From the NCBI RefSeq assembly GCF_003945595.2, contig NW_024104428.1:830106-894105 (forward strand): a stretch of DNA of 64,000 bases, written 5' to 3'. Positions 46,143 through 57,191 of the stretch are shown here, in pieces. The translations under genes and the position numbers were made by a program. The stretch's first letter is position 1, and every line of letters begins with the position of its first letter. The stretch is from Pipra filicauda. Lineage: Eukaryota; Chordata; Aves; Passeriformes; Pipridae. Below the pieces are notes generated by a model, which searched no databases, was not told the origin of the DNA, and saw only the letters and a program-made list of their open reading frames with translations.

Positions 46143-49100
46143 ACCACCTCCCTCAGCACCCAAAATTCAGACTGACATGTCCTAAACTCTTCCTCCTAAC
46201 ACACCTCACAGCACAGGTACATCATCTTCCCAATGACACAGCTCAGGTGGTGATTAGAAAAGGAGCAGCAAGATACAGAAAGGCTTGTTTTTGAAGCAAG
46301 GAAAGGAAATCGGAGACTGGTGAAAAAGATTAAGCCTTGATACACATGTTTGCATGGCAGAAGGCCCTTGAACCACATGACTGGCCTCATTTCCTAGCTT
46401 CAGTGAGATTAGTACTTGTGCTGCATGCCTAAATTCAGATAAGAGGCCCACAGAGTGCCTGGGGAGTACTTCTTACTCCAGGCCATCAGGTCCTCAAAGC
46501 AGTATTAGATCCTGGCCAAGATCCCAAGGAAGGAAAAGGAATCTTGAGTGGAAACACCAAAAATGGGAGAGGGAGAACCAACCATGAGGTGGACAGAAGT
46601 GTACTTTCAAGCCCACCTGGCACACTGCTGAAGCTGACAAGATTATTTTTTAGCAGCTGCAGAGCTCTGGATACATGGCTGTCAATAATGCTCACGATGG
46701 TAGGAGCAGAGACATATCCCAGCTGCTCTGCTGCGAGCTGAGATGTCCCAGTGCAGAGACAGCAGCCCCACGTGCTGCTGCACCAGTGTCCCATCCAGCT
46801 CCCCCATCACAGGGCTGTGTCACACAGGTGGAAAAGGGGAGGAACATTCCTTCACCTCTCTACTCAAACCACAGGACACAACAGGTCCAAGGTGCCAGAG
46901 CAGCAAGTCTAATATCAACACTGCTTCAAACCCATCCATTTCACACATAAATGGAGAGAACAGAGACGCTAACAAACCTGCCTCCCTTCAGGCTTCGCCA
47001 CTGCCAAAAAGGAGCCACTCAATCTAATGAGTCAATTAAAAATTCATAACTGGATGAAAGAAAAAAAGAAGTTTGGTTCTGGTTCTGAGAAAATGAGAAC
47101 AATAACTCTCATTTAGCTCTTGTGTACCTTTTCTTGCACACATTGTCTGGAGAAACAAAGCCAACTTGAAAATCCAGGACCTGCAGCTGAGAGCTAAAAC
47201 AGCAGGAAAAAAGAAAGGACACGTGCTCTGTCCTGCCCTGCACAGAGAAGCCCATTTCCCTGGCAGGACTTCAGGGTCCAACAGGGCTGAAGTCAGCACT
47301 GGTTCACAAGAGTGGGAGCCAGAGGGAAGGCTCTTTGTAAGGGCCTGTTGTCTACAGGAAGCACTCTGGAAAATTCAGTTTCTGTCAGAGTTTGTCTAAA
47401 CCACAGAAAACACCTTACACAGATGCACACATTCAAAAGCCAAGTGACCCTAAGTCATCTCTCAAGTGAATTTTCAGAAATGAATTAAGCCAAACCAAAT
47501 TAGGACCCCAAATCCTGAGCGCAAGCATCCATGAAGGGGCATAATGTGATTTAACTAATCCACTAAAAGTTACTTTAGATTCATTTTCTTGAGTATCTCT
47601 GACACATGTAAGCCCCGAAGCCAATGTCCTCAAAGCATTACTCGTAGGTGTCTACAGAGTCCCAGATCTTACAAGCATATACCTGTGGCAAGGGCAGGTC
47701 AGAGCAAAAGCGAACCAGTCCAGCCTTGGCTGGTCACCAAAGCAGTTGCTGAGCTGTGGTTACAACCAGGAGCGTCCTGGCATCCCAAACCTCGGGAGAG
47801 CAGTGGAGGAGCTCCCCGCTGTCCAGCCATGGGATATGCTTGCCTGCATCCCCCTCCTGAAGAACTTGACCCCACTTCATGGCTAACCCAGGTGCTCTCA
47901 CTTGATCCAGTGCCTCTCCTGTAAGGACCCAGCTCACAGGTTTCCACAGGGAAAACAGCTCCCTGGCAGAGCAACCCAGAATCCAACTCTGACTGCTGCA
48001 ACCTCACCCTGCCCACAGGTGCTTTTTTTCAGCGGGTGTTGGTTTCAATGGGCTTCACTCCCTCAGGTGACCTTACAGCAGCAGTGCTGACTCAGTCTTG
48101 TTTAAACTGAAGTGGGAACTGCAAATCCGGACACCCGAAGCAAATCATGGAACTACAAAAGAACAGAAGAGTATTTAGGCATCTACTTCCGCGCTGCTCA
48201 TGGACATCAGGTGGGAAAGCAGGCAGCTAAATAAGCACCTGCACCCATACTGTGGGACTTCACCCGGGAGAGTGGCTGCTCTTTTGAAGAGCAGAAGCCA
48301 AGGCCACACAAGCTGGAAGCAGAAAGCACAACCCAGAAGGGAGCTACTGTGATTTAAATCACACCTTGGCTCCTTTCACACTGGGTTCCCTGTGTCAACA
48401 ACGCCTGAACCGGCAACGCCCTCACCGGCTTGCACAGCTGGGTAACTTCCAAGTGGTTTCCAAGCTGCAGGCTCACAGACATCTCCTCCCCAAGAAAAGC
48501 AAGCCTGCTTGCTGTCTGTGGGCTTAAATTTGCTAGAGGGGTGCCTCTGCTGCAAAGGAGCTCTTTTAGGGGTCCTTCAGCCAAAGAGTTTGACGGAAGC
48601 TATTTGACTGCTGTTAGCTGAGTTAGACGCTTCAAATACAACCCTGTTGTGAGGTATGAAAAGCAAAGCTGAAGCTTGGAAAGGTCAAATCAGCTAGTCA
48701 GAGGTGCTGTGGAATTACTCCAGATTTTAAAGAACCTCTTTTTGATTTTTCTAACACAGACCAAAAAAAAAAACCAACCCAACCACCAAACCAACTTCCC
48801 CACAGTCATCTACGAATAGCTCAATCTGATCAGTGTGCTGTTTTCAGGCTGCATTCAGCACTGCCCTCTGTTAAGACCCTGAAGACGACCATCTCTCCTG
48901 TTCCCTTTACGTGCCACTCCTCATCGCTCCTCTCTTCCCCGCTCCGCTATTTCACCACCTTTAGCACACACAGCTCTCTCCTCTGTGGCTTGTGCCATTT
49001 GATGCAGACTCCCTACTCCTCTTCCTCTGCGTAAACCAGTTTCACATGTGCCTTTCTTTCAGCCATGGCTTCAAACATTCCTCTGCCCGGCTATGCTGCC

Positions 49101-49313
49101 TGGTGTCTCGTTTTCGTAAGGGTCTTACTACCAGAGAAAGCTCGGTATGTCCTGCATCTCTATACCATGATTCCCTGCAACTCATACCACTGTGCCATCT
49201 GTTCTCTGGTCCTGTTCTCCTCCACAGGTTTTTTTTTCCCCCATTGCACATGGGGGGTCCAATGGTTTGTGTCTCCAGCTGGGAGACACCCCCCGTTGCC
49301 CCAGACAGCTTAC

Positions 49314-49691
49314 CCACGAGGTTCATCTTGGCGCTGTAGCTCCCGAAGTACCTCTCGTCGGTGTTGGGCGTGTGGCACTCGTACTCGCCGGCGTCGCGGT
49401 CCTGCAGCTCCGTGATGTGCAGCAGGACGGCGTCCCCCTGCACCCGCTCCACGTAGATCCCGCGGCCGCGCACGCGCTGGGTGTAGATGGCGTAGGGGAA
49501 CGAGGGGTCGACGGTGCTGACGATCTGCACCTCCCGCTCGGGGGCCGAGGGCAGGTAGATGGACCACTGGAAGTTCTGCTCCGCCGGGCCCTGGTAGCCG
49601 CTCACCTTGCACCACAGCGTGACGTGGGAGCCCTCCGTGCGGTACAGGGGTCCCTGCTGCACGGTCACTTGCCGCTGGGCCAGTGCCATGC
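49314..49691 (-). CDS. IGSF3: IGSF3 coding exon for the end of the signal peptide and first V-type Ig domain (V1)
   Basis: This 378-nt exon encodes the N-terminal Ig domain. The acceptor ends CCTCCCACAG. The exon opens with GC, completing a split codon, then MALAQRQVTVQQGPLYRTEG. The ATG inside it is not taken as the start because IGSF3 has an upstream signal-peptide exon. Ala-Leu-Ala before Gln-Arg-Gln fits a signal peptidase site, so the mature protein probably starts at QRQVTVQQ. The Ig core is Cys in HVTLWCKVSGYQ, Trp in NFQWSIYLPSAP, and Cys in AGEYECHTPNTDER. The exon ends ...SAKMNLV plus one base at donor GTAAGC. It is the most CpG-rich exon seen. No N-glycosylation sequon is present, whereas I recall an N-S-T in this domain of the human protein. 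Confidence 0.97.
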
Positions 49692-52600
49692 CTGTGGGAG
49701 GAGAGGAGCCCAGTGTTACTTCCCGACAAGCAATCCCTGCACCTCACCCGGATATACCCGTCCTACCCCTTCCACGGCAAGCCCTCACACCCCATTTACA
49801 GCTGGCACGTCAGGCTCAGGCACAGCACCCCCAGCTTTCTTGCTGACCCAACAGAAGTGTTTTTTAAAATGCCCCATGAAAGCAGCAGTGCTGAGGTAAC
49901 ATAAACCCCTTGTTGGGCAGCGTTAAGAATCCACGCATGAAAGTGCACTGCACTGTGCAGTAACAAACCAGAAGCTCGAGGCGACAGGTCTTTGTTTTCA
50001 GGACTACTTTTACTTTTTAACTCAAGCATGCTGTGATTCCAGGCACAGGTTGCTGCCAGGGGGCATGAGGAGATGTTAAGGGCAGCCACGGAGCTGCTGC
50101 TTGGGGCTACTCTGTTCAGCAGTGACTCCCTCATCTCCTGGCACAGCCCAACCAGGATTACCTTCTACCAGCAGAGAGGCCCACCTGCAAGCCAGGAGGC
50201 CACACTCCCTCTCCTTCGGCGCCTGGGCCACCCAACTGCAATGCCCCAAGCACCTGTCCTCCATCAGCAAACCTGCCAGAGGCTTCAGCTGGTACAAAAT
50301 CCCATTCTTTTTCCCACAGACCCAGCACACCTTCTCCAGTCTCTGCTACGCTTGTAAAGGCACACAGAGAAATACCAGGTCTCCAGCACTGCCTTTCCAA
50401 GTCCATTTGAAAGGTGTGTATTTAGTACACAACAAAACCCATTAAAGTAAATGGAGGGAGTGGGCACTGTTACACTCAGGCTTTACCGCCCCTGGCAGCT
50501 GGAGCCGAGACCCGGCGCAGTGCGTTGTACACACACCGACGTGTGCAGCACCAAACAAAGACAACCCCGCGGCACGGTGACTGCCATCCACTGTATTTTT
50601 ACACAGATTATGGATGGCTGGCCCCTGGGCTCATGGCACATTACCAGCACAGCCCTCCAGGGGCCGGATAAATTACAGCAATCTATCTTGTTTGTTGCTA
50701 CATCAAAGGCTCGAGGTCTGGAGACCACGGTGGGTGTTCATCGGTTATTGAGTTACCAGCAGCATGCACACATGGCAAGGCCAATCATCCTGGCTTCTGT
50801 GACTGCTTGCTTGCCATCATAAAACAGCAATAAGCCGATTTAAAGCAGGTCCTGCATAATCACGTTTGCAAATTTCATCCACTCTGTGTGTATGTTGGGG
50901 GTTTCCCCCCCACCCCGTCCAATTTTCAACAACAATGTTCAAGCACAGAGAAGAATTTAACCTTTCAAAAACTGGCATCTTGCAGGTGAAGAGGCAGCCT
51001 TGCATCTGGGGATTATTGATTCAATCCCACCCTCTGGACAGGGATGTCCAGATATGAAGTTTTCCTCCACAGCCAGCCTGGACTGGAGCCAGGAGAGATG
51101 GTTCTTAGCAGCTTAAAACAAATTGTGAAAAATGGGTTCAGCACATCCATCAGGGCATGCAGCTGAACAGATGGAGTGCAATTCAAACTATTAACTTGGG
51201 CTCAGCTTGCTGCTGCTCCAAATTATGTTTCTTTTTACTCTTTATGAAATAATATGATTTAAAGGGAGGACCAGGGAAAGCTAGCACGTTTGAAACAAAC
51301 AGGGAGAGGAACAACAGAGGCAAACACTCCCCCACTGTTTGCTGTACCAATGCCTTCATCCTGAGGAAAGGTACCACCAGAGACAACTAACACATCTAAG
51401 TGCAGACAGCCTCTTCTCTCACTCCATAAAGGCCAAAGGACAAAGCAAATACTGCAGCCTTTGAAGTAAACTGTTTTTAAAGCAGCAGGAAGGGTAAGAT
51501 CTTTATTACACACTTAAAGACAGCTCATAATCCAATTTTTGTATTCACATGTAGCCTTGCTACAGCATGCAGATAACCCCACATGCAACGACACAATAAA
51601 AATTGCACCACAAATCTAACATGCAGCGGTAGGAATTAAAAGTTGCACACACGACACTCATCCGGGTATTAGCCAGCTAAGTGCATGACCTTGTTGTGCA
51701 ATCTTTTAATACAGCGCTGGATTTTTTCAATGGGAATTCTTTGAGGAGTTTTCCAGCTAACCAGTTGAAAAACATCATTTTATCAGGCTGGCACTTCCAG
51801 AGCTCATTGGCAATATCACAACCTCGGAGACCCACAGCACAGATCTCCGTGCCCTGATGGAGGCAACCTGTTGGTAGATGTCAAATCCCACCACTCCCAT
51901 GGCCAGCACTAACATGCGCTTCCTTTCTTCCCTTGCCAGTGGTTTCTGGGACCTTGACTGTTAACCCTAAAACCTGGAGTCCTCCTCCAGGTTTAGAAGA
52001 GACATTCCTCCTCTCCTATTCCCTCTTGCTGCACCTTCCTAATCCAACCAAAAGTGAGAGAGTTAAGAGCCAAAGAGTTCCTTTATTCCCATTCTGGCTC
52101 CAGGAACCCAGGCAGCTGAGGGGACAGAAGAAGACAGCGCAGGAAAAACTCCTGCCTAGCTCCAGTGCGGATAGAAGACAAAACAGCCAGAGTTTTGTTA
52201 CAACTTGCAGCAAGTTGCTGTCCCAGAAGTGAGACAGATGCAAAGGCTGAGCAGTTGGAGGAACAGGCTGGATCTCCAGAGGGGCAAGGAGCAGCACGTC
52301 CACAGTTCTGCTCCCTGTGCCTGGCTGCAAACTCCTGCTCCAACACAGCTGGGCACAAATGCTTTTCAACACTTAAAAGAACTCCACAGTGCAGAGGCAA
52401 AGATACTTCTCCAACAAACTATTTTAATCAAGAAAGGGAAAGACAAAAACAATCAGCCTGAGGCAGACATCCAGCACTACAAGTTCTCTCCTCAAACAGT
52501 TGCCTTTTGTATGATGTTTGGCATTTTTCAAGCCCGGGGAATTGCTATATCCACGAACACACCGTAATCCAGAGAAGAACTGCATTTCTTAGCAAGCAAG

Positions 52601-55424
52601 CATTCTGGTTAACAAAAAATAATGTGCCTGAGATCCCATTTTAAACTCTTATCTTTCCCTCTTGAAGTGAGAGAAGAGCTCACTGGAGGAGGAGCTGTGC
52701 ACTCCACACCTTCCCTAGGACGCCCAGGAGGCAGTTATGGTGGCATTTGGCTGGTACCATGCTGGCACAGCTGGCTTTTAATTGCAAATCCAACATGATT
52801 TACTGACAACGCAAGGGCTGACACGGAGGAGGTAGCGAGCCAAGCACTACTTTAAAATTAATAAGAAATTATAGATTTGTGCGCCTGTTTTTTTCCAAAA
52901 GACAGCAAATCTCATGAGATAAGGAGGAAGTGTTCCCTGATCCTTATCCCCTACAGATGAGGGCTATTGTTGCCAGCCTTTTGAGCTAAGAGTAAGCCAA
53001 ACAACAGTCAGGCAGCTCTTAACACTTCCGCTGGCTTACCCGTCTCCCAAGCCCCGTCTGGAGTCAGGAGGTGCATGGGGGATAAGAGGAGGCAGCAGTG
53101 GCAAGAGGTGGGTGATTAGACTCAAGGTCAGGAAACAAGGGACAATGCAGGACCTAGGAGGCTGCAGATGCCTGGTCCCTGCACTTCCCCTGCGCCAACC
53201 CGCCCAGCAGGCTCCAGGGCCACAGCAAATGTCAAGGGAAGCAGCTCTGAAAAGCAGGGGAAAGGCAAAGGAGAAATGCAACGTCAGAGTCACACAGTCA
53301 TTCGAGTCTCCCTTGTCCTATCACAGCCAGGACTCAAATGCCTCTCCATTCAACCTATGGGCAAGAAAGAAGCATCAGGCATCCCTGCCAGCCAGGCATC
53401 TCACTCAGGAGTGCTGCAGCTCAGCTTCTGAGCACACAGTGTCTCTGCAAAATCTGTACCCTCACAGCAACCTCAGATAACTATGGCGAGATCTGACCTT
53501 TCCATATGCAGAGCTCAGGTTTTCCACATGCAATTGGTCATTTCAGGTGCCTGATTTGAAGCAGTTTGAAGAAGCTGCGTTTCAGAAAGTGCCAAACATT
53601 TACCCTTTGGGAAGGAGGTGGACTTTCAGGTCCCTTTCAGAAGAAGAAGCGTGTGAAATTGTACCTGAGAACATTGATTCAAGGCTTATTGCAAGATAAG
53701 TGTAATGAAAGAAAGGATGGCTGAGCACACAGAAACTCTGCAACAGCATCAACACATCAAAAGAATAAATAAAAACTCATGACAGGATTATGAGGAACCT
53801 CTTGTGCAAACAGTTTCCCCATCTCAGAACAGTGTAGGTTATGTCTTCACCACATCCAAAGGCACTACAGCAGTTGCATCAAAGTATCTTACATATCAAT
53901 AATTATTGCCACTAGTCATTTAATCTAAAGGAAAAACTTGAGCTCTTAGGAGTATTATCCTGGGTCTAATCACTAGGAGCAACTAAAAAAATCTTTATAT
54001 TTTTCCATATCTTCCATAAGTGTAGGGCTGACAGCGCTGAACAACAAATGGATTACGTAGCTTGAAGGGGTGTTTCTACCCCTGCAGTTCTACAGCAGTT
54101 TTCCTTCACTTAGAAGCTCTAAAGCAGTATTTGTCAACAACTGACAATACTAATCCTAAATTTCCTTTAAAAATTAATTTGTGCCTTTGAACACAGTTAT
54201 TAGACAGAAGACATTTCCAAAGAGATCCCTTTCCCCTGCACAAATACACAGCGCACATCTGGGTTTTGTTGCTGTTGCTATTGTTTGTTCCATTCACAGG
54301 TGCTCTCAAGAACGTGTCAAGAGAAGAGCAACAATGCTGACAAACACCAGGGAATGGCTTCTATGTCAGAAATAATGGAGCCTGGAAAACAAGATGACTT
54401 GAAGGGGATCTGGTAAAGGTTTACACAAATACGTATTCCATGGAAAGGATGGTCAAAAAAATCAACCATTTACCATGTCTTCTAGTTTAAAAATCGAGGG
54501 CGTCAATCGAAACTGGTCAGATCCGGCTTTATAACAAGTGTGGCAGTTCTTGCAGCTGCACATAGCATATCTGTGGACGTCCTTGCCAAAGGATGCCGTG
54601 GATGTGGAAAGCTGACACGGGTTGAAATACGGGTGAGAAAAGTACTTGAAAGAGGGCTACTAAATAGTCAAGTCACACTGGTTTTGCGAGGCTTCCAAAA
54701 CAAGCCAGAGTTGCACAGCTGCCTGCCTACAGCTTTTTGAGGTGTGATACTGAGCTAGGTGGAGGACTTAGTCTGAACTGGCACAGCTGCCCTCATGCCC
54801 CTTCGCAACCCATGCCATCGCAGGCTATGCTCTTCAACCACATGGGTCACATCTGGTCTGCAGACTGTGCACTGGCTGTACTACAACAGAAGCTAAAAAA
54901 TGGCACCATTCCAGCTTTTTCTCTAGAAGCGTGGCTATCTCTGCTCTGAGCACGGCCATCTGAACTGGCTCCCTCCACACACTCTGAGCCCTGACACGGG
55001 AGCTTGTGCCCGTACACAGGGAAGGGAAGGGGAGCGTGCATAAATCTTATTTGGCTACGACAAATCAGCATCTGCAGCAGACCACAGGACCTGGCAGAAA
55101 GTCCCCCAGTAATGAAGACAATTCAGACTCAAGTGCTAAAGAGCAGTCTTATCTCCTTGAGCTTGAGAGATGCTCTGGGCACGCAGAGCCCCAGAGCAGG
55201 TGCCACAGCCAAGTGCACCACGGGCTGCGGCAACTGCTGCCCTCCTGCCTCCGAGCTGCAGCAGCCCCTGTGCTGGCTGCCCTCACAAAGGGACGGGGCA
55301 CACTCGGTTACCCCCAACCACCACACAGGTCTCCCCTCGACTCGCTCCTCCTCAGTGCTTCCACTCCCCCACCCCAAAACAGGAGCATCCAGCCCTGCGC
55401 AGGCCTTCGCTTCCAGTGAATCGC

Positions 55425-55485
55425 TCGGGGATAATTAATGCGCTCCAAGCTCATATTCCATCTTAATTCAGATTAATTTTTCAGT
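55425..55485. promoter_or_regulatory. Candidate conserved non-coding element with TAAT motifs
   Basis: TAATTAAT at 55432-55439 is followed by two further TTAAT-type cores (about 55463-55467 and 55473-55478) within 50 bp, next to CpG-containing sequence (TCGCTCGGGG, TGCGCTCC). This mix of homeodomain cores and retained CpGs resembles developmental enhancers. It is inference from motifs only. Confidence 0.3.
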
Positions 55486-57143
55486 CTCCCTCACACACGA
55501 GGCCTCCCAGGGGACCGCCCTTCTTCTCTCCTTTCTGTCACCCAGAGAGGATGCAGCTGGCTCTTGCCAAAGCCATCCCATTATACTTAGTCCCTGATCC
55601 CATTACTTAGCCCCGGCTTTTTCTCTGGACTTCACAGTGGGGCTGATACCCACAAAACACTAACTCGTTTCAAGAAGGCTCTTCCAAGCTCACAATTGTC
55701 CAGCCACTGAGAACATTTCCCCCAAGCAGCCATCACCTTTTTTTCATGGGTTGAAGACCAATATAATCTCTGAGGCAGACTCTGTCCCAACAGGCAACAC
55801 CAGAACAGAGACAATCTTCTAGCAACACACACCTGCTATTCTGTGAAGTCTCCTGTTAAGGTGCACAAATAAAAATTAGGTTCGAGCTTAATTTTTGCAT
55901 AAATGAGTCACAGCAGGGACAATCTCTGTACACTGCAACCTGCTGCCAGATGGAAAAAAACAATGCTATCAGAAGAAAACATGTGGGAGCCCTCCCCCTA
56001 TTTCTGTAAAGCCTCATTCTGGGAAAATCTAGTATTTTGCTTGGTATATTTTTTTGCCATGCCAGCTGAGTTCAGTGTACTGAAAGCCTGGCTGGAGCCA
56101 CCTGCAGAACAACTCTGTCCCCATCCTCCACCCTTTTCCTTTGATGTTTAAATCATGCAAGCCAAGGGTGCCTGATCCCCTATCCTCCTCCACTCCTGCC
56201 ACCATCCCACCACTCCCAGCACATGGACCATCCTTCCTGAACCAACTCTAAAAGCAATTCACTCCTCATTCTAATTCCTCCCACTGCTAAGCCAACTAAG
56301 GGTGGCTAAGTGGAGAGGTCAGCCAGGGTCAATTTATACAATAATTGGTATGGAAATACCACAATCAGTGGGGAAATATCAAAGCATGGGCAAACGAGAC
56401 AGGAGCCGCCAATGAAGCTCTTTGTTCTTCCAACACAACCGCTTTCACTCACCTCTGCTCACTGCTCTGTCTCACAGCAGCTCGCTTCCACAGCAGATGT
56501 TTACTGCCTTTTAAGAAAAATGTTTTCAATAAATGTGAAAGAGGTGACATTTCTTTTAATCACCATAGATTGTTGTGGCCTCTGCCGAGCTTCCCAAGTT
56601 CTGACTGTAAAAGAGGTCTTGTACCTCTGCTATAATTATGCATCCAGTCAGACATCCAACCCCTTCGCCAAGATCAGAGCCATTTTATATCCTTTGGTTC
56701 TTCTCAGATCTGGTCCTTTTATTGACAGAAGACTTCCTTACTTTCCCCAGTGTGGCACTGGTATTCTACAGTGTGAAATGTGATCTACCCTTGTGATTTT
56801 TTCCCCCACTTTTTTAAGCAAAGCACATACTATATGGATGTCACATTCCCCTAACTGCTCCTTCTCTGTGTCTACAATTAGGCATGTTAAAATATGCTAG
56901 TTTTAACACCACCTTAGAACGGCACATTCTTGAATCACGCAGATCATCTGTATTACTACAACCTTTAAACTTCTAAAAATGCTGAAAGGATGAAGGAATA
57001 ATTCGTTATCTACGCTGGACACTGAGAAGACAAGATTCGGGTTGGTCATGGGAGCTAGCTACATGTTCAAATTCCCAGGAGCAAGGAAAGTGAGGCACCA
57101 GAGAGACTGCTTTGTGAGATTGAGGTCTCTCACACTACAGCTT

Positions 57144-57191
57144 CCTCTGACAGACATTTACTTTCCTCCTCTGATAGACATTTACTTTTTT
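57144..57191. repeat. Tandem duplication, 2 x 24 bp
   Basis: Two adjacent 24-base units (57144-57167 and 57168-57191) share CCTCTGA and AGACATTTACTT. They differ at three positions, all C in the first unit and T in the second. The C-to-T pattern suggests some age. No function is evident. Confidence 0.9.

Larger units (their letters stand above)
16871..49313 (-). other. IGSF3: IGSF3 large intron between V1 and V2 exons
   Basis: A 32.4-kb intron with donor GTAAGC at 49313-49308 and acceptor ending CTGCAG at 16871. It separates V1 from the compact V2-V5 cluster. Within it I mark two CR1 remnants, homopolymer tracts, pyrimidine-rich blocks, G-quadruplex motifs, two CpG clusters and a CTCF-like site. 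Several frames are open for over 200 codons (for example 23729-24820 plus, 27060-27938 plus, 43953-44630 plus), but none shows a domain, a conserved motif or a credible exon structure. The unlisted stretches (for example 18000-20500, 25000-30600, 41000-43300, 44700-49000) show nothing I can identify. Confidence 0.88.

Noticed and set aside
49687..49689. ATG at the start of the V1 exon as the IGSF3 start codon
   Set aside because: It lies three bases inside the exon after a good acceptor, and starting there would leave no signal peptide. An upstream signal-peptide exon is expected from the family.
49192..49899. 235-codon plus-strand frame over the V1 exon, and similar frames over V3, V4 and V5
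   Set aside because: They are antisense to exons with clear Ig cysteine/tryptophan patterns and correct splice sites. Their Val/Gly/Leu/Ala-rich translations are typical shadows of GC-rich codons.
53036..53110. Short minus-strand segment with ATG and donor-like GTAAGC near 53040, as the signal-peptide exon
   Set aside because: The phase would fit V1, but the peptide (MHLLTPDGAWETG) lacks a hydrophobic core.
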